64,000 nt of DNA, taken from Myxococcus eversor (GTDB lineage Bacteria > Myxococcota > Myxococcia > Myxococcales > Myxococcaceae). The notes beneath the pieces are model-generated. The model saw nothing but the letters and a program-made list of their open reading frames with translations, did no database searches and was not told the origin of the DNA. The stretch lies in the NCBI RefSeq assembly GCF_010894455.1, contig NZ_JAAIXY010000011.1, forward strand, positions 186,001 to 250,000, in the 5' to 3' direction. Both the position numbers and the translations under genes were made by a program. Below, in pieces: positions 15,001 through 21,774 of this stretch. The number at the start of each line of letters is the position of its first letter. The stretch's first letter is position 1.

Positions 15001-18000
15001 GGCGGTGTTGTCGGTGCCCATGGTGGGCACCGGAACGGGACATGGCGTCACGTTGGTGGCGACCGCGACGGACGGCAACGAGACGGCGATGTCCGCGCCC
15101 AGGTCCGTGCTCGTCTTCACGGACGGGACTCCGACGGGAACGCCGTTCACGCTCATCCCCGCGGTCGCCCAGGTCGCGGAAGGCCAGCCGGTGTCGATGA
15201 CGGTGAAGTTCCAGGACGGCGTGCCAGTGCCCGAGCGCTACACTGTGAGCTTCGCCGTGGGGCTGAGCCAGGAGACGGTGGTGGAGCAGCTGGTCCTCGC
15301 CTCGCCGACCACGGTGGCCACACCGAGGATGCCGACGCTCGCGACGGGCGCGGGCAGCGTCAGTGCGTGGGTGACGGCGCGGCTGGTCGACGGCGACGGG
15401 CGCGTGTCCGTGGCCCACAAGCAGGTGCTGGTGGTTCCGGACGAAATACGCCCGGTGATTTCGGCGCTGGACGTGGCTCCCGCGGGCACGGTGGTGGCCG
15501 CGGGTTCGAGGGTGATCGCGAAGCTGACGGTGACGGATGCGGCGTCGCCGGTGGTGGAGCAGGGCCTGCGCGTGACGCTCGGTGACGTGCTGGTGGCCAC
15601 GGGGGGCCCCCTGCTGAGCTACACGGTGCCCGTGACGACTCCCGTGGGGACGGTGCTCCGCGTGGAGGGCTGGGCGAAGGACTTCCAGGGCAACGTCAGC
15701 AGCGGTGGAACCGCGGACTTCCGGGAGCGTGAGGTGGTCGCGCCCACGATGTCCGACGGCTCGGTCATCGTCGCGGGGGACTTCGCGGGGGCGGTGGACA
15801 TCGCGCTGCTGGATGAGCTGGTCGTGGCCGCGACTCCGAAGGGGGTCGCCGTGGGACGGCTGGTGCGTGGTGCCGCGGTGGGTGTGACGCCCTTGGGGAG
15901 GGTGCGCCTGGAGGGCACGCCCCTGTCGCTGGCCGTCCAGGGACGTCATGTGCTGGTGGCGATGGCGGAGGGGGGCTTGAAGGTCGTGGATGTCTCGCGA
16001 CCGGAGCAGCCACGCCTCGTGGGGGTGATGGAGAACTCGACGGTGGTGTCGCTCAAGGCGTCGAGCCGCGCCTTCGTGGTGTTCGATGACAATTCCCGGA
16101 TTGAGGAGGTCCTCCTGTCCGAGCCCGCGTCACCCAGCTTGGAGTCCTGGGCGAACCGCTCCAGCCCGGTGGTGGAGACTCCGTTGCTGGCGGTGACGAG
16201 CGACCGCTTGTTCTATGCATCGGCCAGGCGGCTCTACGTGCGGCCGGTGGCGACGCCGACGTCGCAGAGCTACACGGACCTTCAGGACAACGTCCGGCTG
16301 GTTGACGTGGACGGCGCCATGCTCGTGGCGGGAACGACGCGAGGCGTGCAGGTGGTGGCAGTGGGCACGTCGAGCCTGGTGGCGCAGGGCGAGGTGGTGC
16401 TGGGCACCGGGACGCGGGCACTGGCCGTGAGCCGTGGCCGGGCCTACGTCGCGGGTGATGACGAGGTGCTGCGCATCGTGGACGTGCGAGAGCCGTCCGC
16501 GCCGCGAGTGCTCGCCCAGGAGCCGTTGTCGGCGCGGGCGCTGCGCGTGTCGGGCGGCGTGCTGCTGGCGGCGACCGAGGCGGGGCTCGTGGTGAAGGAC
16601 CTGGCTGGAGGGACGACTCCTTCGACCCTGGCCACCTTGCCCACGACGGGCGAGGTGGTGGGCCTGTCTCCGGCGCGAAGCGGCGTCGTCGTGGCGGCGG
16701 GGTCGGGTGGCGCGTCGCTGCTGGACCTCTCGACTCCGCCCAGGCCCACGCAGCAACTGCCAGTCTCCACGCCCAGGTCCGTGCGGCAGATTGAGCGCGT
16801 GGGCGGGGACACCTTCGTGCTCAACGGAGCGACGATGTCCGTGTTGTTGGATGCGAACCCCACGGGAGCCTTCGGCGCGGACACCACGCGTGGGCCGAGG
16901 TTGTCCACGGATGTCGGAAACGTGGAGCGGTTCCACGCGAGCGCCGGACGGCTGTGGACGGTGAACGCCGGAGTCGTCGCGACAGCCAGCCTGCCGGACG
17001 TGTTGTCCGTCAAGAAGCTGGACCTGCAGGGGCCGACGGTCGACATCGCGGGAGATGATCGCCGGGCCGTCATCGCGCGAGGCCCCGCGGGCCTCACGTG
17101 GGTGGAGCTGGACCGCTCGGGCGACATCCTGCGGCGCGAGAGCCTCGCGAGCGAGCCGGCGAACGCCGTGGCGTTGGGCGGTGAGAGGGTGCTCGCGGGC
17201 AATGACGCCGGGTTCCGGGTCTACGCGTTGAACAGCGGGGGCCTGGTGGCGCGGAGCGCGGTGCCGACCGAGCATCCCGTGCGGCGCATCCGGTTGACGG
17301 GACATCTGGCGCTGGTCACCACGTCGGATGACGTGCAGCTCTGGGATGTCGCGGCCACGACGCCGGCGCTGAAGGCCACGTTCGTTGCTCCGGACGCGAG
17401 GGACGCGGTGCTGGCGGGAGACCAGGTCGCCGTCGCGCAGGGCTTCACGGGTGTGACGGTGTTCGCGGCGCCTCAGGTGCTCGCCGCACCGACCGCGACG
17501 TTGCTGCTCTCCGCCTCGCCGCTCGTGATGCGGCCTGGAACGCTGGTGCCGTTCGAGGCGCGGGTGTCGGGTGCCCGCGTGGACGACGCGGTGCTGCTCG
17601 TGGACGGGATGCCCTTCGCGCACCTCGAGCCGGGAGCCGTCGCGGGTCAGTGGTGGGTGCCCAAGACGGCGCTGCCGGGCTCGGAGCTGCGGCTCCAGGT
17701 GCGTGCCCGCGCGGTCGGTGGCGGGGAAGGGCAGTCCGAGGAGCGTGTCATCCGCGTCGCGGCTCCGCCCGAGCAGGAGGACCTGGCAGTGTGGGTGTAT
17801 GAGCCGTCCTGGTGGGACGCCGAGTTCACCGTGGGGGAGGCGATTCCTGTCGGCGCGTCGGTGTGGGGCGGCACCCCGCCCTACACGGTGACAGCGAGCC
17901 TGGGCGATGTGTTCCTGGGCGTGCTGACGCCGAGGGTGGGGCAGACAGGGGACTACTCCGGCTCGGTCCGACTCCCCGCTCACCTGATGGACCATCAGGT

Positions 18001-21000
18001 GCTCTACGTCGATGTGATCGACTCGCTGGGCAAGGCGAAGCGCGAGCTGGTGGACGTCTATGTGAATGGTTCGTCGAGCCCTCCCACGGACCTTCGGGGA
18101 ATGCCGCTTCGCCTGTTCGCGAGTCCGGCGAAGAACGTCCTGGAGCTGTCAGCGAAGGATGACGGGCCGTCGACCCTGCGGCTGTATGTCGATGGCGAGG
18201 TCGTCGCGAGCAACGTCACCTCGGATGGATGGGGACGCAATGCGCTCGACTACACGTTGGACCTCTCCGCGAAGCAGGTGGGCGACGCGGTGACGCTGCA
18301 GGTCACCGTCGAAGACACGTTGGGACTGCGGCTGGACTCGGGAGTCAAGCGCTTCACGCTCCTGGAGCCCACCGCCATTCCGACCATCGAGGAAATCTGG
18401 ACGTCCTACTCCGCCGTCGAGGGGACCGAGATTCCCGTCGAGGTCTCCGCGGAGGACGTCGATGGAGACCTGGACACGGTGAGTGCCTGGGTCATCTACG
18501 GCGCGACGTACGTGAGCCCCACGCGAATCGAGGGCGGAGGCACCGAGGAGTTCCTCGCCAGCAGCGAGGACGGGGTGCTGGATACCTCCTTCGTCCTGCC
18601 GCTCCTCGTGGATCCTCGCCTGGAGGGCAAGGACACCGTGGTGGTGATGGCGCTCGCCATCGACCTGATGGGGCATCAGGTGCGGCGCTACGAGGAGGTG
18701 CGGATCGACGAGAATGGAGCGCCCACGGTCTACTTCAGCGCGGTCTCGTGGCCGTGGAACATGGAGCTGCCCGCCGGGTATCCCTTCTCGTACGAGATCC
18801 AGGCGTCGGATGACGTGGGCATGGCGACGTTGTCGGTGGCCGCGACGCTCCCGAACGGACAGGTCGTGTCCGCCTCCAACCCCGCCTGCGCGGGGGCTTG
18901 GTCCTGCACGCTCACGATGCCCCTCCTTGCCCCCACCGCGGGCCTGCTCAGACTGGAGGCGGTTGCCACCGACGTTCGCGGCAGGAGCGTCACGCAGGCG
19001 CATGAGAGACAGGTCGGTGCGAACCGGGCGCCCTGGTTCTCGCTGTCCTCTCAACGAAGCTATGCCGTCGTGGGGAAGCTGGCCACGGTGGATGCGACGT
19101 TCTACGACGAGGGGCAACTCGACTCGCTGGAGCTGCTCGCGGGGAGCACGGTCCTGGCGAGCAGGCAGGCCATCCCGGTGCGTCCGGACCAGGGATACAA
19201 CCTGACTGGCTCGTTCACGCCGCTGGTCGAGGGACCGGTGGTATTCACCGCGACCGCGGTCGACATGTTCAACGTGTCGGCCACCTCCGCGCCGTTGTCG
19301 CTGCCCGTGTATGCGGCGACCGCGGGCTCGGCCTGTGAGAGCGCGATTGAGATACCGCCAGGCGTCGACTTCAGGCCGGTGAGTCATGCGCAAGCGGAGC
19401 CGTTCCATACGCCTTGTCCTCAACCGTCGGAGACTCCTGCTGGCTCATGGCATTCGCTGCCATTCGATGGTCCCGTCGAAAGCCTCGTGCTGGTGGCGAC
19501 GGGGGGGTGGTACAACCTGCCGTTCCATACCTACATTCAGGACATGACCGGGGTTGATGGCTGCACGCCTGTCCCGGAGGACTTCGCGTGTCGGACGAGC
19601 GGCTCGCCTTCCTGGCTTGAGACGGGCCCCTTGTCGAAGGATGCGAAGATCTTCGTGGCGAGGCTGGAGAGCACCCGCCATGGAGTCATGCTGGCGAGTG
19701 CGCGTCTGGGGGCTGGCGCGAAGTGCACGCCGGGTGATTCGAACTTCAAGTGTGGCCACGGCGTGTGTGGCGAGGAGGAGGGGGAGCAGGCGCCGGATGG
19801 CTCACCGGTGTTCCGATGCCAGGTGAGTCAGTGCAGTGACGGCAAGAGCAACGGCGATGAAGACATCCTCGTGGACTACCCGAGCGATCCGGGCTGCGAG
19901 TCTCCGGATGGCGAAACCGAGATGGACCCTCCAACGGCTCCCGCCTGCTCGGACGACGAGGACGACGACGGGGATGGGCTCGTGGACTGGCCCGAGGATC
20001 CGGGCTGTGGCAGTGCCGCGGGCGACTCCGAGGAAGGCGATGGTGAGAGCTGCGAGTCGCCCATCGACCTGACACAAGAGGCCAGTGTCGGTCTGGACCA
20101 GAGGGCCCTGCTTTCGCTCGACTTCGATGGGGCGGAGGATGACCATCGCCTGACCTGCTCGACGGAGAACCAGGTGGACCGGGTTGTCGGCATTCGCATG
20201 CCGGGGCCTGGCTTTCTCATGGTGGGGGCGGAGACGCAGCTCAGCGGGCTGTCCCTGCGCGATGCCTGCGCCGCCGACCACCGGGCCAGCACGTGCGACG
20301 TGGAGCCGGAGCCGTCGTCGGGGGTCTATACGAGCAGGTCCGTGGGCGAGGGCTCAATCGTCTACGCCGTCGCGGAAGGGACAGGGACGGCCCAGCTCCG
20401 GGTGCACGGCATCCTCGCTGTGGATGCGGGGTGTGATCCGTTGCAGCCCTGGTTCCGGTGCTCCGAGCATCAGCTCTGTCGCCCGAAGGACCTGGAAGGC
20501 GGAGAGGTGTCCAATACGAAGTTCCAGTGCCGCACGCCTCGCTGTGATGACGGGATGGATTCGGACGGCGATGGGAAGGATGACTTCCCCGACGACCCCG
20601 GCTGTTCCGATCCGTTGGACGACATCGAGGAGGACCCCATCCTGGCGCCTGCCTGCGGCGACCAGCTGGACAGCGAGCCCGTGGGCCAGCGGGACGGACT
20701 GATCGACTTCTCCCAGGACTTGTCGGGCGACCCGTCGTGTCTGAGCGCGGCGGATGACGACGAGGTGGCTTGCGGAGAGGTGCTGCCGACTCAGGGCCTG
20801 CCGCTGACGCCGATGGTCATCCAGGGGACGCCCCGGGTCTCGGATGTCGCCGCGTCGGCTGGGTGTAATGACTCGCGCTATGTCCAGGCACGGGCCTATG
20901 ACTTCGTGGCGCCCATCGCGGGGACGTATCGGTTCCGGGTGGACAGTGACATCAATGACGCCCGCACCTACCTGTCGCTGCGCGAGGAGTCATGCAAAGG

Positions 21001-21736
21001 CGAGCTTCTCACCTCATGCAGGTCCCGGAACAATCCGGGCGGCGCGATGGGAGTCGCGACCCTCGCGGCCCACGAGCGAGTGGTGGTGGTCGTCGAGGCC
21101 ACGAACGCGGTCGACTTCACGCTGACGGTGGAGTTGCCGTTCGCGTGCGGCAACGGGCGGGATGACGACGGGGATGGGCGTGTCGACTACCCCGACGAGC
21201 CGGGGTGTGACTCGCGCCAGGATGAAACCGAGGAGGACCCGCCGGTGTTGCCCGTGTGCTCCGACGACGTGGACAACGACGGCGACGGGCTGGAGGACTA
21301 TCCGTTGGACCCGGACTGCCAATCGGCTTCGGGGACAACGGAGCGCGCCAACTGCCAGGGCGTCGAGGGCGTCCATCTGACGGACGCGCTCCCCGTCTGG
21401 ACGGCGGCGAACACGTCAGGCGTCAGCCACATCAATCACCAGGAAGAGGCCTGTTACTACCCGTCGGACGCACCCGAGAAGGTGTTCTTCTGGGTGGCAC
21501 CCGCCACGGGAAGGTATGTGATTGATACGGAGGGCTCCAGCATCGGTACGGTGGTCGCGGTGTACCCGCGCTCGTGTGAGCCCGTGGCGGTCCTGGCCTG
21601 CGACGGCAGGAGCCGGTACGACGGGACGACGGAAGTCCGTGTCCCGTTGACGGCCCAGCAGGCCATCACCATCGTCGTGGATGGTTACAGCGACACGGAT
21701 GTCGGCAGCATCCGCCTCAGCATCCGTCCAGAGTAG
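2..21736 (+). CDS. Giant secreted IPT/TIG, LVIVD-propeller and Ig-like repeat protein (5' truncated by window)
   Basis: The frame is open from base 2, and the first GTG (11) lies inside an IPT/TIG domain, so the true start and any signal peptide are upstream. At least 7,241 residues are present. Numbering from base 11, IPT/TIG domains (pattern SP..GP..GG...L.G.GF) begin near residues 1, 567, 654, 1203, 1300, 1972, 2066, 2558, 2647, 3198, 3288, 3790 and 3875. Long stretches with the LVIVD signature (VDVS.P..P) lie between them and suggest beta-propellers. SbsA/Big_5-like domains occur near 453 and 1850. Residues about 4080-6440 are Ig/cadherin-like domains with two more propeller blocks. The tail from about 6440 is Cys-rich, with PPC-like beta domains alternating with Asp/Gly motifs. 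No catalytic motif, transmembrane anchor or sorting signal is seen at the C-terminus (ending SIRPE). Inferred role: a cell-surface or released adhesin or matrix protein. The architecture is clear; the function is not. Confidence 0.9.
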   Translation: MLQVSFVSPASGPLAGGQVVELSGAGFQQGAEVYFRGQGAQTARGSLAPSAIVLSPGRMRVTTPEGGFGPADIFVGNPDGQTAMAENAYLYTNLATTKRIGRYQPAIDGTEGRPASRLPQGRPGALALEKGRAYLLADANIQQGADVIEVLKRSTQGALSIVDISVPENSEVMGGVSFPPPYQPKALAVRERIAYVAAEALELTHVDMVGEGGPSLLVVDASQGTQPKLVMALPYEGKAHDIAVVDDLALVAAGDSGLAVFSLVEPLRPTLLGSVRSFLMKGSVRTPSIEKVRMLGRHAVLLARSGSDMATLVVDLARPGFPVVGETQDLGDLAIHSGRGLSSSGLGASTVSLTPPTQPRQVAQVPTLVGTRFSLSALGTHLGVNAGAGVVQLSALSELATPLAVDAVDLWPATSLSDVAIDQGVVAATIGTVYSPPAQPAPNDGFAVIAVPFPMVMAVSPAPYATGIPTTETLVADLNVAVREVSSVNARLYRMDGSAEGEDLPVLVSLQVSEAGVHQLVIDPSQTLRALTLHRLVISGLQAASTDGSLMPGRFVTEFETSQDTVARRVVVGSISPREGPITGGTLVTLTGSGFEEGMEVRLGGTPAEIESRTATQLVVRTPASTVAGAASLEIRNPSGSSLIRAGAFIYTKDLALLSVTPGRGPASGGTKVLLGGTGFKTSGTVQVRFGNAPALRVRVLGMERIEAYTPNGLRGPVDVTVTQSDESTFTLTGAFTFDQPTDSAVAFQGEIRDQLAIGEHLYMVGAGGLRIVDMSGLYLKGRLAGTPIPPERRNEVIDEDTDRRDDRIIGTWDYLGGDLLSLAYASEWNDRLFIGAGARQDDNGYTAGTVLELDISDPATPRLVRSTTAGNGAAFGLDLRGDRLLAAAGKGGLRSFDITNAAFLLNTLGEPLLPEVSALAVEDDLAVVGTGTWTPGHRFTGGHLHTVRVDRMPAQQGSLELDVQRVRLRRDHVAVVAAGAEGLVLVDVSSPANPVRRAALGTDKLKGFASDVRLVGDVAYVAVGAAGVAVVDLSDLLNPRLLHHVAGASGGSAERVAVAGGRIVSARNRGNAGWALEFGPAAELTLVSASVKAGDVVPLDLSSLLLTFSTTVTPESARQSVSLKVDGTEWLGTGATGADLEAGSATEPVSTVLIRFRPENPLPSGAELVLSVSTDLLTPDGKDLLSPFEVEFDAASAPGARPEIAQVVPRVGRAGGGSRVQILGRNFEEVVTVLIGGERATVQPLEIPSSTRLEVIAPGGAPGLADVVVINGMFDVSGNLVSGSGLWDRRPGGFLYKAPLNITSATPRFLNPFGGSQMRVRGVGFLPAWAYGALGGPTVYVGGVLASSVQVLSTEELAVTAPPGVFGENGYAIVRVTAPLPDDLGSGGSSEPPEDSRLETKVGYGLERGRTPQASGAPTSTDGVATVSAFRTKALVADLDEPLYLYSSAGASISGNRVPKDLNATYILGGRYFDAFTAGTFDVRNAGQPVASVGQTVNPKVEKVDRLQAILFGYLPSDTPWPEFDLTPDSLDVATLPGQVLIANGAAGLAVTTANDRSMAELGRAKFGGWGEPEFATRLLPTPLGSWVAFNQMQPNPPPNAGPCVGSEPAAGKGGILRLLDTRYPADPLLVGSLSPSGEPYGMTVHGGRLFVATGQHEGAHYCNNPEGTLPPPPEYSLGGGAGGGQRTTYHGKGEGPEGGLEIYESARPGAARLARLPFNASITDVVVVGNTAIVAAAELGLRFIDISNPAAPVELGCQHPEDPEPDCPRIDFDEALSNTPGQPQRLRLLGDMLFVSAKEGGVVLVDVSNPRAPELVSGGNTELAMDVAVVGDRLLLAGGDRLTELQVPFSFVTGMSPEREAIISPDSPVLTVRFNRPISEPTVVLDNVKLLGEDGQLALDAQGHVAEVLLSVAHDDAKRVYTVTASVNDTLRPEEDYTLLVTTDVTDERGGNLLKPFRATFTTGKASSRVPVLMSVSPTTLPRATGGRVTLEGSGFTGTERVQVGPNVVTCTPVICPRNDDDTEMEVTVLGAQQAGPVDVTVTHPGGPKSELTFALFYIDDPAQAHATLSPDHGPVGGGTRATLVFDQSVLQPGMKVRVGETTLADDVDIVDLRTVRFTVPAADAPGLATVTLVAPEEEPEEPPEQPREWDVATFAYDLPFGTNLGLPGYPPKEVSELRLSGNTLYVGIGAQAHLVGLDIFDVTLEERPIRLGGVRTDNPVNGLDVSGNLVLLAEGAGVTVVDAADSKRPYVAGRATTGGIATGVRIEGTLAYVSVTQPGTASGQIQVFELVGPQPVFVRSIPLYPEDGLALELGVNRFYVLTSNINASGGNGLRLAIHDRQGARLGGVVVDAGVSTDQLMRARISVRSGRAYVTVGRRLYVFDVTTAHEGQPVLLQSTLLDAEGSGLTWFGGSLWVATRGAGRTVVEVAPAELLAVGSSPEPESLAPVGTDVRIDFSLPVALDSLVPAAFRVKAFSTAFPAGRVVTGVSRVEATALRTSSLFFTPDPMDVFQPGERVEVSLAAGGVKSTLSEDGLSRPLATSVFFKFQVDLSGRLRPVITSVTPSSGLRTETTTVRIVGSNLGGAGLGVSVGGTSITGAGDVVFNAESGTLTVRIPPSSVAGPAAVQVGYANGMQATRLGAFTYRDALQLSAPVPDHASQQGGVEVALTGAGFLPGMEVYFDDARSFTVNVRSSGQATAVAPPHAAGLVDVKARLTLPTHDGGTQPREAVRASSFLYGAGATARLETPPLRHVLVDRGVLYGSIGGEVDVTGPNGAAIEGGGLRSQSQGGLYIADLSEQTAVRQMARVMFSDSGTSGAYQLAKVGNVLYVAAGTGGLKVMDVTRPSASAVTYSLPGTGATVAVVAGGDMVYAADASGIRAYRTTENPQPRQTYQRLIQGGVTALALHGDYLLASAQGPGGTRLLVLDARRGDLEQVGEFPLIGSARHITTEGSRAYVSLGAKAQVTIIELQTPNQPSLAGALLLADVMNNGRVSAEQARVAAGIAYVAAGGGKVQRFRVPHTGSPTALEHALVQGDANTLAMMDKYLMVGTLVLDKNGRAVDLPVQPPDTGHGVLAGTIASVMLDHLEVRGSIPSEGETVPVGTKPAVLLSELPATNTLDQVRLETSTGQTVTGSVEARSDEGGARAIFTPSPALSVGTRYVLKVGSALADLQGGELGTDTEVRFLTATQATVARPTLGEVSPAHGLTAGGETVTLHGTGFLSGCTVLIGGKPAGATSGGSCAVSQGGKVITVLAPPGVAGAASVEVRNADGLSVSRLGAYRYLPVPKLTKVEPAFAETMSRAQVRLHGEGFYSGSRVMFSGVPASTTTVDVSGVLTATVPDGIVGPVDVRVETPTGSTSVGSVLAGGFTFTLAKREELQAGGPASALVGTTLLQARDSDLVAIDLSLSGNKLELGRVPGVSGAAALAVSGSRAVLLGTDVVVRYDLGACGSGPGVPCAPVELDRVPLVAGAYLTSVAVGPGATTVVVAGGGELVLLGEMRESGQPRDNLVVLAQHSLSPSRIAALGVVGDSLAVLLDEGQVSRVELRGLRDGELKVEGSVSGLAGMAMDLSVEGNRIAVAAGKSAYVLEVMDPKAPRLVGSWTSSGESGSMPSSVALSGPWLVAAGTGRASWIDTTVTPTFVERTFFTHTANYQPRPLVGDGFVLLTTLSGRTQLFDTLPYPTLRHMSPQPGGVLPLNAPVSVSVASELPLSVVAQSSILLLEETTVVPATVTPSGSTLRSQPTSTLVSGRDYSARITLGKTPYKGGTVLGDWTYSFRGGAEASGVSVSEIAPDHGPLTGGTVVTLQGSGFAPDAQVYFGLALAADDPTHEALATQLRVLAPATQHAGPVLVRVVSGNDVAEVPGGFVYNTPLSVSEVTPNRIDNAGQWVRLTGTGFTRGLEVRFTQNGPLAQLMNFATNRVDVRIPAGGEGAVPLYLSQPGASLVLAASLHRGDLKPPTASPVYLPSGAVPLAQKTFSATFDEPVRKGVAPEALTTAVLTNASTGATLSGDLTVSGSTMTFTRPAGAANLESTKGYMLTLTNVYDVAGNVRPAPRPQTFYAVDVIAPTVALAFEGRTTQVHNSTLGVGTEYTFVVSGTDTGPGPLLLELSVDGVALSRVTRHEPKFRYTWQSIPAGGTSTLVARAVDGSGNPNTVSATVNLTNDRLPTVSFTEPALAAVQGKEGETLALRVSAEDPEQLSAIELSMDGRPLRRVTGLTGTTSVLEEALPLVLTGEVSEVHELVAVATDSRGQTSASALLQVTVERDVQDPTVAWLLPTMGAKIPSGAGLELRASVSDDIRVTRTTFHQLMGTTAPKQLATFAGVPGPVRWVAPSVTEDTQVKLRVSAADARGNDAESTVDVTVLAAVPNATKPVVSLRSPSAGSPLWEGDEVDVTVDVSAPAGVESVQLGLDQQSVTLTHEPWSHRFRVPVLVNNKPYRVTVRAVATDLDGLQSEPIVQVFQVENDSSEPIPVIQVATLPVGPMWLGGSLLQVGAQAGEMTPVPSLTVDGVASSGAEGRYTLPRGPEGAPVVARVEALETGSQRLASVKTGTLAVFAKADVSVKPEPSLPVVAVAARSDAWAVLREDSVGESVVELRSRSTLAVTGTRRMKGRGVGLSFVEDRLAVAVRRGGAGVVEWLSLPDLSVTTMDVRRAPTALTAVRGALLAVGTDEGVEVYTAAGQLAGRLPTEPVKGLAASGTRVLVLGDESLMSVDVSTPHAPTVKASTVVGSVDFVVATGDDRACVVWASGLSCFEESGTELAQLGTAAAVLDVPARSASVFGPWLVVGTAQGLRVHDVRTEPVSGGAYPVVVGHYPALTGRAVITAGDILGADERSVTRLPLGRGPDEPGVSLEVPANGVAGSRLALVTSVSDEVDPFNAYVSELKVNGRTVEVLDGRLPDAVDLPLTGASAHLELWVHDQAGNSQKAEAVVDLDAATSGPEFVGLDAPEQVFEGTLMTVAPRLVDPARVKSVTVSLMDGVTVLDSVTVMAPTLSAVLSVPMVGTGTGHGVTLVATATDGNETAMSAPRSVLVFTDGTPTGTPFTLIPAVAQVAEGQPVSMTVKFQDGVPVPERYTVSFAVGLSQETVVEQLVLASPTTVATPRMPTLATGAGSVSAWVTARLVDGDGRVSVAHKQVLVVPDEIRPVISALDVAPAGTVVAAGSRVIAKLTVTDAASPVVEQGLRVTLGDVLVATGGPLLSYTVPVTTPVGTVLRVEGWAKDFQGNVSSGGTADFREREVVAPTMSDGSVIVAGDFAGAVDIALLDELVVAATPKGVAVGRLVRGAAVGVTPLGRVRLEGTPLSLAVQGRHVLVAMAEGGLKVVDVSRPEQPRLVGVMENSTVVSLKASSRAFVVFDDNSRIEEVLLSEPASPSLESWANRSSPVVETPLLAVTSDRLFYASARRLYVRPVATPTSQSYTDLQDNVRLVDVDGAMLVAGTTRGVQVVAVGTSSLVAQGEVVLGTGTRALAVSRGRAYVAGDDEVLRIVDVREPSAPRVLAQEPLSARALRVSGGVLLAATEAGLVVKDLAGGTTPSTLATLPTTGEVVGLSPARSGVVVAAGSGGASLLDLSTPPRPTQQLPVSTPRSVRQIERVGGDTFVLNGATMSVLLDANPTGAFGADTTRGPRLSTDVGNVERFHASAGRLWTVNAGVVATASLPDVLSVKKLDLQGPTVDIAGDDRRAVIARGPAGLTWVELDRSGDILRRESLASEPANAVALGGERVLAGNDAGFRVYALNSGGLVARSAVPTEHPVRRIRLTGHLALVTTSDDVQLWDVAATTPALKATFVAPDARDAVLAGDQVAVAQGFTGVTVFAAPQVLAAPTATLLLSASPLVMRPGTLVPFEARVSGARVDDAVLLVDGMPFAHLEPGAVAGQWWVPKTALPGSELRLQVRARAVGGGEGQSEERVIRVAAPPEQEDLAVWVYEPSWWDAEFTVGEAIPVGASVWGGTPPYTVTASLGDVFLGVLTPRVGQTGDYSGSVRLPAHLMDHQVLYVDVIDSLGKAKRELVDVYVNGSSSPPTDLRGMPLRLFASPAKNVLELSAKDDGPSTLRLYVDGEVVASNVTSDGWGRNALDYTLDLSAKQVGDAVTLQVTVEDTLGLRLDSGVKRFTLLEPTAIPTIEEIWTSYSAVEGTEIPVEVSAEDVDGDLDTVSAWVIYGATYVSPTRIEGGGTEEFLASSEDGVLDTSFVLPLLVDPRLEGKDTVVVMALAIDLMGHQVRRYEEVRIDENGAPTVYFSAVSWPWNMELPAGYPFSYEIQASDDVGMATLSVAATLPNGQVVSASNPACAGAWSCTLTMPLLAPTAGLLRLEAVATDVRGRSVTQAHERQVGANRAPWFSLSSQRSYAVVGKLATVDATFYDEGQLDSLELLAGSTVLASRQAIPVRPDQGYNLTGSFTPLVEGPVVFTATAVDMFNVSATSAPLSLPVYAATAGSACESAIEIPPGVDFRPVSHAQAEPFHTPCPQPSETPAGSWHSLPFDGPVESLVLVATGGWYNLPFHTYIQDMTGVDGCTPVPEDFACRTSGSPSWLETGPLSKDAKIFVARLESTRHGVMLASARLGAGAKCTPGDSNFKCGHGVCGEEEGEQAPDGSPVFRCQVSQCSDGKSNGDEDILVDYPSDPGCESPDGETEMDPPTAPACSDDEDDDGDGLVDWPEDPGCGSAAGDSEEGDGESCESPIDLTQEASVGLDQRALLSLDFDGAEDDHRLTCSTENQVDRVVGIRMPGPGFLMVGAETQLSGLSLRDACAADHRASTCDVEPEPSSGVYTSRSVGEGSIVYAVAEGTGTAQLRVHGILAVDAGCDPLQPWFRCSEHQLCRPKDLEGGEVSNTKFQCRTPRCDDGMDSDGDGKDDFPDDPGCSDPLDDIEEDPILAPACGDQLDSEPVGQRDGLIDFSQDLSGDPSCLSAADDDEVACGEVLPTQGLPLTPMVIQGTPRVSDVAASAGCNDSRYVQARAYDFVAPIAGTYRFRVDSDINDARTYLSLREESCKGELLTSCRSRNNPGGAMGVATLAAHERVVVVVEATNAVDFTLTVELPFACGNGRDDDGDGRVDYPDEPGCDSRQDETEEDPPVLPVCSDDVDNDGDGLEDYPLDPDCQSASGTTERANCQGVEGVHLTDALPVWTAANTSGVSHINHQEEACYYPSDAPEKVFFWVAPATGRYVIDTEGSSIGTVVAVYPRSCEPVAVLACDGRSRYDGTTEVRVPLTAQQAITIVVDGYSDTDVGSIRLSIRPE

Positions 21737-21748
21737 GCGGAGTGCATG

Positions 21749-21774
21749 GCCCCGCTCCAGTCACGCAGCGGGGC
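21749..21774. terminator. Hairpin between convergent giant gene and small lipoprotein gene
   Basis: Perfect 8-bp inverted repeat (GCCCCGCT / AGCGGGGC, loop 10 nt), 12 bases after the giant gene's stop and overlapping the stop codon of the opposing lipoprotein gene. There is no T-tract on either side. Its position between convergent genes suggests a shared terminator. Confidence 0.45.
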
